This document shows, in pieces, positions 1-8,545 of a stretch of DNA of 64,000 bases (within the stretch, counting starts at the first letter, position 1; each line of letters starts with the position of its first letter). Made by a program: the position numbers and the translations under genes. The stretch comes from Companilactobacillus heilongjiangensis (GTDB lineage: Bacteria; Bacillota; Bacilli; Lactobacillales; Lactobacillaceae): positions 124,001-188,000 of the forward strand of contig NZ_CP012559.1 of NCBI RefSeq assembly GCF_000831645.3. Reading direction: 5' to 3'. Under the pieces are notes generated by a model. That model had not been told where the DNA came from and made no database searches. It worked only from the letters and a program-made list of their open reading frames with translations.

Positions 1-1395
1 TTCGTCGGCATGTTCAGTGAAACTTCATTGAATATTGCTCTTCCATCTATTATGAAAGCTTTTAATATTGAAACAGGTACTGCTCAATGGTTAGTTACTG
101 GCTACATGCTAGTTATCGCCATCGTCTTGCCACTTTCAAGTTTATTGACAAAACATTTCTCAACTAGGGGATTAGTTAGATTTGGTATATTAGATTTCAT
201 CGTGGGTTCAGTGATCGCAGCACTTGCTATCAGCTTCCCAATGTTATTAGTCGGACGTATGATCCAAGGTATTGCCACAGGTATTATCTTGCCATTGATG
301 TTCTCGATTGCGATGAGAATCTTCCCACCTAATAAGTTAGGTGCAGCACTTGGTATGGCAGCTCTTGTCATCATGTTTGCCCCAGCTATCGGACCTACAA
401 TTTCCGGTATTATCTTGGGAGTATCATCATGGAGATTTATTTTCTGGTCATTCAACATTTTCTTATTGATTGGTTTAGTAATCATGGAAAAGAATTTGAC
501 GAATGTCTTTGAAGTAACTAAGCCAAAAGTTGACTGGTTAGCTATTGCACTTTCAACTATTAGTTTTGGTTTAATCGTCTTCGGAGTTAGTTATTTAAGT
601 AAAAGTATCACATTAGCTTTGATTTCCTTAGTCGTTGGTCTAGTGCTATTGGTTGTTTATATCAGACAACAATTGCACGCTGAAACACCAACTTTGGATT
701 TCGCCGTTTTGAAGAACCCTGAATTTGTAACTGGTTCTGTGCTAGTTATGATCAACTTTGGTATCACATTGTCAGCAATGTACTTGTTGCCAATGTACTT
801 ACAAAATGGTTTAGGCGTAGCTGTTGCCCTAACAGGTATGGTTATGTTGCCGGGTGGTATTATCAATGCGGCCGTTTCATTCGGTGCCGGTCGTGCTTAT
901 GATAAAATCGGTGCTAAAGTACTATCACGCCTAGGTTTCTTAGTCTCAATCATTGGTGCAGCTATGTTCCTATTCAGTAACCAAAACAGTTCACTAGGTT
1001 ACATTATCGCTGCCCATATCGTCTTGATGATTGGTGTTCCTTTAGCTATGTCACCATCACAAACATATGGATTGAACTCACTAGATGCTTATCAATCGGC
1101 TGATGGTTCTGCTATTATCAATACTTTCCAACAAGTTATCGGTGCCGTTGCAACTGGTATCGCAACAATCTTGTTGAGTACTGGTCAAGCAAACTACTTC
1201 GCTGATGGTGGAAATTCATCAAAATTAGCATTTACTAATGGCGCTCACTACGGATTTATGTTTACATTAGTATTAGCTGTCTTTGGATTTATCTTGGCAT
1301 TCCGTGTCCACAATAAAAGCAAAGAAACAGTTAGTTCTAAAGAATCAAAGCCTGTAACAGATAAGGCTGAAAGTACTGCTACTGATTTAAACTAG
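1..1395 (+). CDS. MFS multidrug exporter, DHA2 family (5' end outside window)
   Basis: Proton-driven drug/solute exporter of the 14-helix DHA2 branch (EmrB/QacA/LmrB type) in the cytoplasmic membrane. The frame is open from base 1, and the first visible residues FVGMFSETSLNIALPS match the helix 1 motif of DHA2 proteins. The ATG at 10 is therefore internal and the true start lies upstream of the window. Downstream come AQWLVTGYMLVIAIVLPLS and GRMIQGIATGIILPL (motif A/C-like) and about 13 further hydrophobic helices. The C-terminus is a charged Ser/Lys/Glu-rich tail. A terminator follows 40 bp after the stop. The substrate cannot be read from sequence. A second DHA2 gene lies at 3560-4933 on the other strand. 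Confidence 0.88.
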   Translation, partial: FVGMFSETSLNIALPSIMKAFNIETGTAQWLVTGYMLVIAIVLPLSSLLTKHFSTRGLVRFGILDFIVGSVIAALAISFPMLLVGRMIQGIATGIILPLMFSIAMRIFPPNKLGAALGMAALVIMFAPAIGPTISGIILGVSSWRFIFWSFNIFLLIGLVIMEKNLTNVFEVTKPKVDWLAIALSTISFGLIVFGVSYLSKSITLALISLVVGLVLLVVYIRQQLHAETPTLDFAVLKNPEFVTGSVLVMINFGITLSAMYLLPMYLQNGLGVAVALTGMVMLPGGIINAAVSFGAGRAYDKIGAKVLSRLGFLVSIIGAAMFLFSNQNSSLGYIIAAHIVLMIGVPLAMSPSQTYGLNSLDAYQSADGSAIINTFQQVIGAVATGIATILLSTGQANYFADGGNSSKLAFTNGAHYGFMFTLVLAVFGFILAFRVHNKSKETVSSKESKPVTDKAESTATDLN

Positions 1396-1435
1396 TCGCT
1401 GAGTTGATCAGTTAGAACAATTGATACGAAAAGAG

Positions 1436-1467
1436 CCAATCAAGACGGTAATTGATTGGTTTTTTTG
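1436..1467 (+). terminator. Rho-independent terminator of the MFS gene
   Basis: CCAATCA...TGATTGG stem followed by seven T. Confidence 0.8.
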
Positions 1468-1474
1468 TTGGGGT

Positions 1475-1657
1475 GCCTCCGGTCGGCAGTAATATATTTC
1501 TGTGGTGGGGACCGGTGCGAGCCAAAGTGCGGTCTCGCACCTCGATTTGAATCCTTGCCACAGTTCGGCAAGTATCCAAACTCGTCCCGTGGTGTAATGG
1601 CTAAAGCCATAACGCCACCTGCACCGCAGACTATATATTACTGCCGACCTCCGGCTT
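1475..1657 (+). repeat. R1 element, copy 1, orientation A
   Basis: Type example of the family. Outer stem GGCAGTAATATAT pairs with ATATATTACTGCC at the other end. Inside are three hairpins: GAGCC...GGTCTCG (arm 1), CTTGCC..GGCAAG (arm 2) and GTGGTGTAATGGC...GCCATAACGCCAC (arm 3). It lies directly behind the terminator of the MFS gene and forms an inverted pair with 1843-2026. The open frames that cross it are not supported as genes. Confidence 0.9.
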
Positions 1658-1842
1658 ATTGTTGGCTGTTTTACAGAGGGTTTTCGGCAGTTGAGTTATA
1701 ATTTGCTTCATTAGAGTACTTTCTGAAAATGGTCGTTGTTTTATCTTAATTTTAAGGGATTAAATTAGGTATGAATTACGGCTTAATGGGAATAAATAAG
1801 GAATTCATCGATCGGCTTTAGCCTTGATTTCAAAGAATAACT

Positions 1843-2026
1843 TAGTCGGAAGAGCTGAGAAGTATTCACCAGCTATGGAAGTGGCGTTACGGCTTTAGCC
1901 GTTACACCACCGGGCTAGTTGAAGACTTTTCGGGCTTTGAAAAGGCTTCAACCGAGGTTCGAGACCGCACTGTGGCTCGGGCCGTTTCGCATAGCAGGCG
2001 AAATACTTTTCAGCTCTGGAGACGGA
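1843..2026 (-). repeat. R1 element, copy 2, orientation B
   Basis: Partner of 1475-1657 across about 185 bp of AT-rich DNA with no gene. Outer stem GAGCTGAGAAGTATT pairs with AATACTTTTCAGCTC. The arm 3 tip is ACGGCTTTAGCCGT, a compensated variant of the usual tip. Confidence 0.9.
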
Positions 2027-2144
2027 ATTTTTAAGTTATCTAACATGAATATCAATTTACAGTTGAAATGTAAGATGAATTCTCTTATAATAATAGGGTT
2101 AATAAAATAAGTTAAATGTAATAACGGGAAGGAGGGTTTTTTAG

Positions 2145-2279
2145 ATGTCACAAAATACACATAAAGGTATGACTGGCCACCGCCGTCCTGTAAACCAAAA
2201 AAATGGTGCAGAAAAACGCGCTAACACACAAGCTGTCCTTGACTTCTTAAAGAGTCGCGACACTAAAGAATCTAAATAA
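2145..2279 (+). CDS. small basic hypothetical protein, 44 aa
   Basis: Not recognised. ATG at 2145 follows a strong ribosome site (GGAAGGAGG, 10 bp upstream), and a terminator sits directly after the stop, so this is a free-standing small gene. The product is hydrophilic and rich in Lys/Arg/Asn/Gln, has a GHRRPVNQKNGAEKRA segment and a short predicted helix (TQAVLDFLKSRD), and lacks a signal peptide or membrane segment. This suggests a cytosolic, perhaps nucleic-acid-binding peptide (inference). The orientation-B R1 copy ends 118 bp upstream. Confidence 0.75.
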   Translation: MSQNTHKGMTGHRRPVNQKNGAEKRANTQAVLDFLKSRDTKESK

Positions 2280-2286
2280 TTCTAAA

Positions 2287-2323
2287 TAAAAAAGCTAACA
2301 GATTATGTCTGTTAGCTTTTTTT
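2287..2323 (+). terminator. terminator behind the 44-aa gene
   Basis: AAAAGCTAACAGA..TCTGTTAGCTTTTTTT. It is symmetric, so it can also serve the GGDEF gene on the other strand. Confidence 0.85.
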
Positions 2324-2330
2324 GTGCTTT

Positions 2331-3477
2331 CTATTCAACGGTGATCTCTTGGCGTCCATTACGTTTGGAATGATACAGTGCTTCGTCAACTCGGGAATAG
2401 AAATCGTTGATTGAAAATATCTGCTTTGGTCATTTCGGAAACGCCCATTGAAACGGTTAAATGGATGATTTTGCCACCGGATTCAGTTTCTGAATGATTC
2501 AGAGCTGAAAAGATTTCTTCTATGATATTTTTGGTGTCGTTTAATTCGTAATTTGGAAAGATGACGTTGAATTCCTCGCCACCGGTTCGGTATAACTTTA
2601 TCTTTGGATCATTCTGGCTGATAACAGTTTGGACGATACTGACAACGTTCTTTAAGACTGCATCGCCGGCAAGATGTCCGTAAGTGTCATTGATACTCTT
2701 GAAGTGGTCGATATCGAACATCAACATGGTAAATTTGGTATCGGAAGTTTTAACTTTTCGAAACAGTTCACGTAATTCAATGTCAAAGGCATCGTAATTA
2801 TAAGCTGAGGTCAATTTATCGTGAGTAGCGTCTCTAAAGAGGGCAGTTCGGGACTCGATGTCCGCAAACAAGGTTGCAATATAGCCGAAAGTGAATATTT
2901 CTAGGACTGCTAAATAGAGAATCTCTTTCCAAAAGATTGGATAGCTGATGGCAAACTTTATTTTAGCGAAGAACCAATAGGCGGCACCGAAGAAAATGCT
3001 GGAACCTAAGTAATAGAAATATGGAAATTTTTTATCGGTATGAGTTTTGATGTAGTTGAGTGTGTAAAAAAAAGCAATCAGAATAAATCCTAAGCACCAC
3101 GATTCCCAACTAGTTATGGCAGAATTGAATACCATAAAAGCCAGAACGATTGGTGCAAATAGATGAAATTTGAATGGAACATTGAGAATAACCGTGTAGA
3201 AAATTACCGCAACTAATTGGAAATTAATGAATGTCCAAGAGTGCGAATGTCCACGAACGGAAATTTGTAGGGTGAACAGGATGACAAGGATATAAATAAT
3301 TCCCAAAATAGCCCGGAGTGTATATTCATCAAAATTAATGTCGTTGAAATTCAATATCTTTTTGATTCCAGCGAAAGAAACCTGGAAGACGATGAAGACT
3401 CCCATGATGAAGAATAGGCTGGTCAGTAGTGAGGCCTTACCGATTACATAACTTGTTAGCAAAATTGCTACCCCCAA
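2331..3477 (-). pseudogene. membrane GGDEF protein (diguanylate cyclase-like), C-terminus frameshifted
   Basis: The N-terminal half (about 200 aa) has at least five hydrophobic helices. The C-terminal half is a GGDEF domain with DIDHFKSINDTYGHLAGD and the signature YRTGGEEF, so the active-site loop itself is intact (GGEEF variant). The frame ends early at 2386 with NQRFLFPS. A one-base shift near 2410-2420 restores FYSRVDEALYHSKRNGR and a stop at 2331, which is the normal end of a GGDEF fold. The gene is therefore broken or carries a sequencing error. The start at 3477 would be TTG with no good ribosome site nearby, so the 5' end is uncertain. If intact it would make or sense c-di-GMP, unusual in lactobacilli. 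Confidence 0.75.
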
Positions 3478-3513
3478 TCCGTGTTACTTAAGTCTACCAT
3501 GCAACTTCAATTC

Positions 3514-3561
3514 AAAAAAAGTGTTCTCCAGAGATTTATGTCTCTGAAGGGCACTTTTTTT
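3514..3561 (-). terminator. terminator of the second DHA2 exporter
   Basis: Stem around CCAGAGA/TCTCTGAAGG flanked by A7 and T7, so it works on either strand. Confidence 0.75.
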
Positions 3562-4933
3562 AATCGACAACGTCAGGTCTTCGTAATCTAAATGTTAATG
3601 ATAATGCGACAAGCAAGAATACCAAGCATGCTAGAAATCCCGCTTGGATTCCGACTGATTGATTGACTGTGCTGCCAGTGATAATTTTGTCAGCCATGGT
3701 GATTACGGCGATGATAATGGCTGTACCAAAGGATGCGGCTATCTGTCGGAGGGTGTTGAATGTTGCGACACCATCGGATAAATATTTCTTTGGTAACGCA
3801 CTTAAAGCGTGTGTTTGGATTGGAATTAAGATTAAAACTAATCCCAATTGGCGAATCATCTGGCCGAACGTTAGCATCAAAACTGAGGCATTGACGTCGA
3901 TGAACGCTTGCATGAATGTACCGAAACAGTCGATCAAAACCCCAGTGACAACGATACGTTTAATAGGGTACTTGTCGAATAACCGACCACTGACTGGCGA
4001 CATGAATCCGGTCAAAACTGCTCCAGGAAGTAAAGCCAAACCTGAAATCAGTGGACTCTTATGTAGAATCATCTGGATCATTAGTGGCAAAAGGATTGTA
4101 TTGCCGTACATTGTGAGCACAATCAACATATTGATAACTGTTGCGAATGTGAACTGCGGATGTTCAAAAATTTCGAAATTAATAATAGGTTTGGATGATT
4201 TGTTTTCCATAATTGAGAAAATAACAATCAGAATCAAACCAATAACTGTGAATCCGAGGACTTTAAATGATAGAAAGTTGTTTTGACCGATATTCGAGAA
4301 TCCACTTAATAGGAAGAGTAATCCCAAACTGATGGTAATTAAGCTGGGAACGTCAAATTTAGGATTATCATGTGTTTCAATTTGTGGCAATTGAAAAATC
4401 GATAACAGAACGACTGCGATAATGAATGGCAAGATGAGAATAAATAGGTATTGCCATGAAAAGTACTGCAAAATGACTCCAGACAGCGTTGGACCAATGA
4501 TGGGGGAGAAATTAAAGGCTAATCCGATAATTCCCATCACGGCGCCCTGCTTGGCTCTAGTCGTGTATTGCATAGCGAGGACGTTGACCAGTGGCATCAT
4601 CATTCCGGTACCGATAGCTTGAATCATTCGACCAATAATAACCATGGAAAAAGTATTGGCGATGGCTCCAAGAAGTGTCCCCACTAAGAAAATTGAACTA
4701 AAGGTAATGAAAAGATGTCTAAAGGAAAATTTCTTAATAAAGTAGGCACTAGTAGGAATCATGATTGCATTGACCAAGGTATATCCGTTTGTTAACCATT
4801 GGACTGTTGAAGAATTGACGTGAAAAACCTGCATAAAAACGGGCAGGGCGGTGTTCATTAAAGTAGAGCACAAAACACCAAAGAAGGTCCCAAAGACCAT
4901 AATATAAAGTGCTTTTTTGATTTGTTTCGACAT
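3560..4933 (-). CDS. MFS multidrug exporter, DHA2 family
   Basis: A 457-aa, 14-helix proton antiporter of the EmrB/LmrB type. Visible motifs are MNTALPVFMQVF in helix 1, VQWLTNGYTLVNAIMIP in helix 2, GRMIQAIGTGMMMPL (conserved Arg before helix 4) and GIIGLAFNFSPIIGPTLSG (antiporter motif C region). The open frame runs upstream to 5176 through an R1 element, but ATG 4933 (MSKQIKKALY) with a GGGAG site 11 bp upstream is the credible start. It is a distant paralogue of the exporter at the window start. Substrate unknown. Confidence 0.9.
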   Translation of the reverse strand: MSKQIKKALYIMVFGTFFGVLCSTLMNTALPVFMQVFHVNSSTVQWLTNGYTLVNAIMIPTSAYFIKKFSFRHLFITFSSIFLVGTLLGAIANTFSMVIIGRMIQAIGTGMMMPLVNVLAMQYTTRAKQGAVMGIIGLAFNFSPIIGPTLSGVILQYFSWQYLFILILPFIIAVVLLSIFQLPQIETHDNPKFDVPSLITISLGLLFLLSGFSNIGQNNFLSFKVLGFTVIGLILIVIFSIMENKSSKPIINFEIFEHPQFTFATVINMLIVLTMYGNTILLPLMIQMILHKSPLISGLALLPGAVLTGFMSPVSGRLFDKYPIKRIVVTGVLIDCFGTFMQAFIDVNASVLMLTFGQMIRQLGLVLILIPIQTHALSALPKKYLSDGVATFNTLRQIAASFGTAIIIAVITMADKIITGSTVNQSVGIQAGFLACLVFLLVALSLTFRLRRPDVVD

Positions 4934-5012
4934 GTGTTTGTGCGCTCCCAATTTGTAAAGTAGTAACCTATTTATTTTAGTTATTAAAATTGGGAAGGTC
5001 AATACGATATAA

Positions 5013-5186
5013 TGCCGCCGGAGGCTGGCAGTGATTTTTTTGCCTGCTATGAGGACCGGTGCGAGCCAAGGTCTCGCGCCTCGCTTTTGAGCCGAAAATC
5101 GCGCCTCAAAAGTCGTCCGTGGTGTAAGTGCTAAAGCACTAACGCCACCTTCATTGCTGGCAAAAATCACTGCCAACCTCCGGCTA
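5013..5186 (+). repeat. R1 element, copy 3, orientation A
   Basis: Outer stem GGCAGTGATTTTT/AAAAATCACTGCC. Arm 1 is the short form (GAGCCAAGGTCTCG). Arm 3 tip AGTGCTAAAGCACT. Pairs with 5416-5595. Confidence 0.9.
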
Positions 5187-5415
5187 GTTTATGTTTGGAT
5201 TCAATGTTGTTCTTGAATGTGATGTATGAGGTTTCGAATGGATTCAGAAATTATACGTTATGAGTATAATTTACCGTTCAACGCCAAAAATGGATTCATT
5301 TTTATATTATATCTTTTGGTAAAAACTCGATAAAAATACCGCTACAACGGCGTCAATGGAGATTTGTTTAAGCTATTATGAGTTATCATTCGTTTATCGT
5401 TCAGGAAAATAAATA

Positions 5416-5595
5416 AGTTGGAAGAGAGGAGAGTATTTATCCGCAGCGAAAGTGGCGTTATTGCTTTAGCAATTACACCACCGGACGTGTTGGAGACTTA
5501 CCGGTCTTTGGTAAGGCTTCAACCGAGGCTCGAGACCGCTCTTTGGCTCGGACCGTTCCGCGCAGCAGATGAATACTCTCCTCTCTGGAAACGGC
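5416..5595 (-). repeat. R1 element, copy 4, orientation B
   Basis: Outer stem GAGAGGAGAGTATTTAT pairs with ATGAATACTCTCCTCTC. Arm 3 tip ATTGCTTTAGCAAT. Its outer end lies 16 bp from the stop codon of the YxeA gene at 5612. The 230 bp between copies 3 and 4 hold no gene that I can see. Confidence 0.9.
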
Positions 5596-5611
5596 ATGTT
5601 TCAATAAACTT

Positions 5612-5992
5612 TTAGTTGTTAAACATTCGATAAAGCTTGTAAGGCAAGTCATCCGGGCTGATTACTTGGTAGTCTTTGACATAGCTGCCTTTGGTATCCA
5701 ATTTTACTAGTTGACCATTGTTCAAGTCGTCATCGGAGTGTAGATCGATTTCGTGCCAGTTTCCTTGGCGGTCGTATGAATCGGCGTAGAAGGTATAGCT
5801 ACCGTCGCTTTCTTTGTCGGCATCCTCATAGTCGACCTGCATAAACTTTGGGCTACGTTTGGCTAGCAGGTTGTAGTGGTTAAAACTTTGTGCAAACTCA
5901 GTATTTTTGTCTTTGAGATAGGAACCGGCCATGTAATAGCCTAGTCCTAGCACGATTAGTCCCATAAATAGGGCGTTAATAAATTTTTTCAT
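5612..5992 (-). CDS. YxeA-family (DUF1093) exported protein
   Basis: A 126-aa protein with one N-terminal hydrophobic helix (MKKFINALFMGLIVLGLGYYMAG), acting as signal or membrane anchor, and a soluble outside domain. The DGSYTFYADSYDRQGN...GQLVKLDTKGSYVKDYQVISPDDLP pattern is that of the YxeA/DUF1093 family, small beta-rich secreted proteins of unknown function. The paralogue at 6037-6420 lies 44 bp upstream in the same direction, with a weak terminator between them, so they probably share a transcript. Confidence 0.85.
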   Translation of the reverse strand: MKKFINALFMGLIVLGLGYYMAGSYLKDKNTEFAQSFNHYNLLAKRSPKFMQVDYEDADKESDGSYTFYADSYDRQGNWHEIDLHSDDDLNNGQLVKLDTKGSYVKDYQVISPDDLPYKLYRMFNN

Positions 5993-6010
5993 AATTCCTC
6001 CAGACTGTAT

Positions 6011-6034
6011 AAAAAAAGAGCCATTTCAGGCCCT
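6011..6034 (-). terminator. weak terminator between the two YxeA genes
   Basis: AGGGCC/GGCTCT stem (one G-U pair) followed by T7 on the minus strand. Probably partial. Confidence 0.5.
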
Positions 6035-6036
6035 AA

Positions 6037-6420
6037 CTATAGATTTAATTTGGTATAAACGTCGCTAGGCATATCTTTTTTGAAAACTTCTTTATATGAA
6101 TAAACGTAACTGCCTTTAGTATCGAGCTTTAGGAAGTGACCTTGTTTCAACTTACCCATACCCATGAATTTTATAGGATGCTCATTACCAGCGTCATCAT
6201 AACTTTTAAGATCATATGTGTAATTACCATAACCATCTTCGTCTTTGGCCTCTTTATTATCAATTTTTACATATTTAGGTTCACGCTTAACCAATACGTT
6301 ATAGGCGTTGAAAGCCTGTGCTGATTGGCTAGTGCTGTCCTTGACTGAGAAACAAACCCCGAAATAACCGATTATCATAACTACAATACCCAACAAAAAA
6401 ACTCTTAAAAAACTTCTCAT
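6037..6420 (-). CDS. YxeA-family (DUF1093) exported protein, paralogue
   Basis: 127 aa; N-terminal helix FLRVFLLGIVVMIIGYFGVCF, then the same fold pattern as its neighbour (FNAYNVLVKREPKYVKID, GHFLKLDTKGSYVYSYKEV, MPSDVYTKL). Ribosome site AGGAGG upstream of ATG 6420. The 22-residue peptide gene ends 95 bp upstream with no T-tract terminator between, so both YxeA genes may be read from the cre-controlled promoter at 6629-6657 (inference). Function of the family is unknown. Confidence 0.85.
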   Translation of the reverse strand: MRSFLRVFLLGIVVMIIGYFGVCFSVKDSTSQSAQAFNAYNVLVKREPKYVKIDNKEAKDEDGYGNYTYDLKSYDDAGNEHPIKFMGMGKLKQGHFLKLDTKGSYVYSYKEVFKKDMPSDVYTKLNL

Positions 6421-6514
6421 TTGAATTACCTCCTGACAAGTATATTAAGAGTTTTGCTTTTTTTTATACATTTGATTCACTTACATTATTCTTACAGATT
6501 TGTAAGCCAGCTTT

Positions 6515-6583
6515 TTACCACCAATCAAAGTTAAGCGTGTAGTCTACAATTCTGTTGAACAAGTCTGCTACAAATTTCATCAT
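6515..6583 (-). CDS. 22-aa amphipathic peptide gene, PSM-like
   Basis: ATG 6583 follows a strong GGAGGTG site by 7 bp. The product begins MMKFVADLFNRIVDYT and ends NFDWW, with alternating hydrophobic and charged residues typical of an amphipathic helix and two C-terminal tryptophans. The segment FVADLFNRIVD resembles FVAKLFKFFKD of staphylococcal PSM-alpha3; with so few residues this may be chance. It has its own near-consensus promoter overlapped by a CcpA site. A toxin, signal or membrane-active peptide, or an sRNA with a leader peptide, are all possible. Confidence 0.65.
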   Translation of the reverse strand: MMKFVADLFNRIVDYTLNFDWW

Positions 6584-6628
6584 AGCTAACACCTCCAACT
6601 ATATATATAAACACTTTTTCTTAACTAC

Positions 6629-6657
6629 ATTATAGTTCTTATTGAAAGCGCTATCAA
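6629..6657 (-). promoter_or_regulatory. promoter with overlapping cre (CcpA) site
   Basis: Minus strand TTGATA, 17-bp spacer, TATAAT. TGAAAGCGCTATCA at 6643-6656 (plus strand) fits the cre consensus TGWAARCGYTWNCW at every position and covers the -35 box, so CcpA would repress the peptide/YxeA transcript on preferred sugars (inference). Confidence 0.75.
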
Positions 6658-6676
6658 TTATTAATGATATTTATTT

Positions 6677-6820
6677 GCCGTCTCCAGAGCTGAGAAGTAT
6701 TTCGCCTGCTATTCGGAACGGCTCGAGCCACAGTGCGGTCTCGAACCTCGGTTGAAGCCTTGCAAAATCAGCAAGTCTCCAACTCGTCCGGTGGTGAATA
6801 CTTCTCAGCTCTTCCGACTA
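6677..6820 (+). repeat. R1 element, copy 5, orientation A, arm 3 deleted
   Basis: Outer stem GAGCTGAGAAGTATT/AATACTTCTCAGCTC and arms 1 and 2 are intact. Arm 3 and the adjoining part of the outer stem are missing: CCGGTGGTG runs straight into AATACTTC. No partner copy is seen before 7087. Confidence 0.88.
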
Positions 6821-6849
6821 ATTCCTTGTATATATAAGAAATCTACCAC

Positions 6850-7080
6850 CATACTTATTACGTATACTACCTTACTCAAGTAGTAATTTTTCTTTCAGTG
6901 TTTAAAACCTATACTTCTTTACATGGATGAGGGATAAACAATTTGTCCTTCACAACCCACGGAAATCCCAATGTTAAAGAAGATAGCATTTAGGGATGAG
7001 GCCAGCAACGTTGCTTGCGGATACGCAAGGTGAAAATAGACCTGTATATTAGGGATAGCACAGCAGTTAGTAATTCCTAA
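6850..7080. other. gene-free stretch with possible RNA structure
   Basis: No credible gene. CTTCTTTACAT (about 6913) can pair with ATGTTAAAGAAG (about 6971) around a smaller hairpin GGATAA/TTGTCC, followed by a GC-richer segment with GTTGCTTGCGGATACGCAAG. It matches no RNA family that I can recall and could be an unassigned small RNA. Confidence 0.3.
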
Positions 7081-7086
7081 TTGGAT

Positions 7087-7144
7087 AAAAAAAGTAACGC
7101 TTTGGATTAGATATAAATTCTAAATCCCAAGCGTTACTTTTTTG
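7087..7144 (-). terminator. bidirectional terminator behind the MetE-like gene
   Basis: AAAAAAAGTAACGCTTGGGATTTA...TAAATCC.AAGCGTTACTTTTTTT, a long stem with A and T runs on each side. Confidence 0.85.
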
Positions 7145-7163
7145 TTTGAAAGTCTGATTTTGA

Positions 7164-8294
7164 TTAGCCCCAAACTTCATCAATAATAGATTTAACTAAA
7201 GCTAATTTTTCCCATTGTTGTTCAGGAGTAATTACATTTCCTTCTTCAGTGGAAGCAAAACCACATTGAGTTGATAACCAGAGACGGTCTAATGGAAGAT
7301 ATTGACTAGCTTCGTGTATACGGTCGATGATATCTTGGCGTTTCTCAAGTTTACCGGTTTTAGATGTAATCAAACCAAGAACAACTTTCTTATCGCCAGA
7401 AACTTTTGCCAATGGAGCGAAACTACCGGCACGGTCAGAATCATATTCGAGGAAGTAAGTATCAACATTTTCTTGACCAAAGAGGTTGTCGGCAACGTTG
7501 TCATAACCACCAGAGAATAGGAATGAGGAATGGAAGTTACCACGGCAGATGTGTGTGTTGATGGTTAGATCGTCGGGTAGGTCAGCGATTGCGCCATTGT
7601 TTAGTTCGAGATAGATATCTTGGACATTTTCGGCGACCAACTTTTTGCCTTCGTCAGTTGCTAGGAATTTCTTATCTAACAAGCGTCCCCATGAACAGTC
7701 GTCTAATTGAATGACACGAGCTCCTTCGTTATAAAAGGCTAGGATGGCATCGTGATAAGCTTTTTCAACATCATTGTAGAATTCCTGTTTGTCTGGATAA
7801 ATGCGATTCAAAGCGTCGAGATTTTTGCCACGAGTCAATTCACGGTAGAGTTGAGCGGGAGCAGGGATGGTTTGCTTTGGAAGGATGCCACCGATTTTGT
7901 CAGTGATTGATTTAGTGAATTTGAAATCTTGGATGAATGGGTGAGTGTCAGCGTTGAAACTGATTTTATCAGTTAGGACGGCTGTATCATCACGGGAGCG
8001 ACCGTTGGAAAAGTCATACCCTTCACCAATATGTGTGTGTTTAACACCTTCAAAGCCCCAGAAGAAATCTAGATGCCAATATGAACGACGGAACTCGCCA
8101 TCAGTTGCGTAATCTAGTCCGGTATCTTTTTGTTGGTTGATCAATGTTTTAATAGCGTCATTTTCAACGCTTCTTAGTTCGTCAGCGTCAATCTTACCAG
8201 ATTCGAAATCTGCTCGAGCTTGTTTTAATGCATCTGGGCGTAGGAAACTTCCTACATGTTGGAATCCGATTTTTGTTGTTGTGTTTGTTGTCAT
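7164..8294 (-). CDS. MetE-like cobalamin-independent methionine synthase (YxjG/YxjH type)
   Basis: A 376-aa protein of the UROD/MetE-like superfamily, the short YxjG/YxjH type rather than the 750-aa two-domain MetE. It is expected to transfer a methyl group to homocysteine or a related thiol. Visible are KIGFQHVGSFLRP at the start, VIQLDDCSWG, NTHICRGNF (zinc-ligand His/Cys region) and LSTQCGFAST (zinc Cys). ATG 8294 is preceded by GAGGAGG. The longer frame to 8432 runs through untranslated leader and has no ribosome site. A T-box upstream with a Met-compatible specifier supports a methionine role. The exact methyl donor is not shown. Confidence 0.88.
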   Translation of the reverse strand: MTTNTTTKIGFQHVGSFLRPDALKQARADFESGKIDADELRSVENDAIKTLINQQKDTGLDYATDGEFRRSYWHLDFFWGFEGVKHTHIGEGYDFSNGRSRDDTAVLTDKISFNADTHPFIQDFKFTKSITDKIGGILPKQTIPAPAQLYRELTRGKNLDALNRIYPDKQEFYNDVEKAYHDAILAFYNEGARVIQLDDCSWGRLLDKKFLATDEGKKLVAENVQDIYLELNNGAIADLPDDLTINTHICRGNFHSSFLFSGGYDNVADNLFGQENVDTYFLEYDSDRAGSFAPLAKVSGDKKVVLGLITSKTGKLEKRQDIIDRIHEASQYLPLDRLWLSTQCGFASTEEGNVITPEQQWEKLALVKSIIDEVWG

Positions 8295-8508
8295 AGTGTA
8301 AATCCTCCTCAGGGTTTTTAGCTTATTTTTATCTATTTTGTTGTTGTGTGGTAGGAGTTGAAGGTGTGGATGAGTTTTGTAAGTGTAAGGAAGGTAAAGC
8401 AATCGTAGGAAAGAGGAATATACGGGCGACAATTAGTCGCCCCCATAAGTTGCTCTATGTGTCTGATCACTAGTCGCAACGGGCTTGAACTTTGTTCAAC
8501 CCCAGTTT

Positions 8509-8545
8509 AGTTGCTCTTAGTGTATCAGACACTTAGAGCAACTAA
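8509..8545 (-). other. perfect hairpin between T-box terminator and gene
   Basis: TAGTTGCTCT..AGAGCAACTA palindrome in the 240-nt leader, with a degraded similar motif (AGTTGCTCTATGTGTCTGATC) at about 8450-8475. Function unknown. It overlaps the end of the T-box terminator stem region. Confidence 0.5.

Noticed and set aside
3663-4286. 207-aa plus-strand frame
   Set aside because: Shadow of the DHA2 exporter on the other strand, with no ribosome site.
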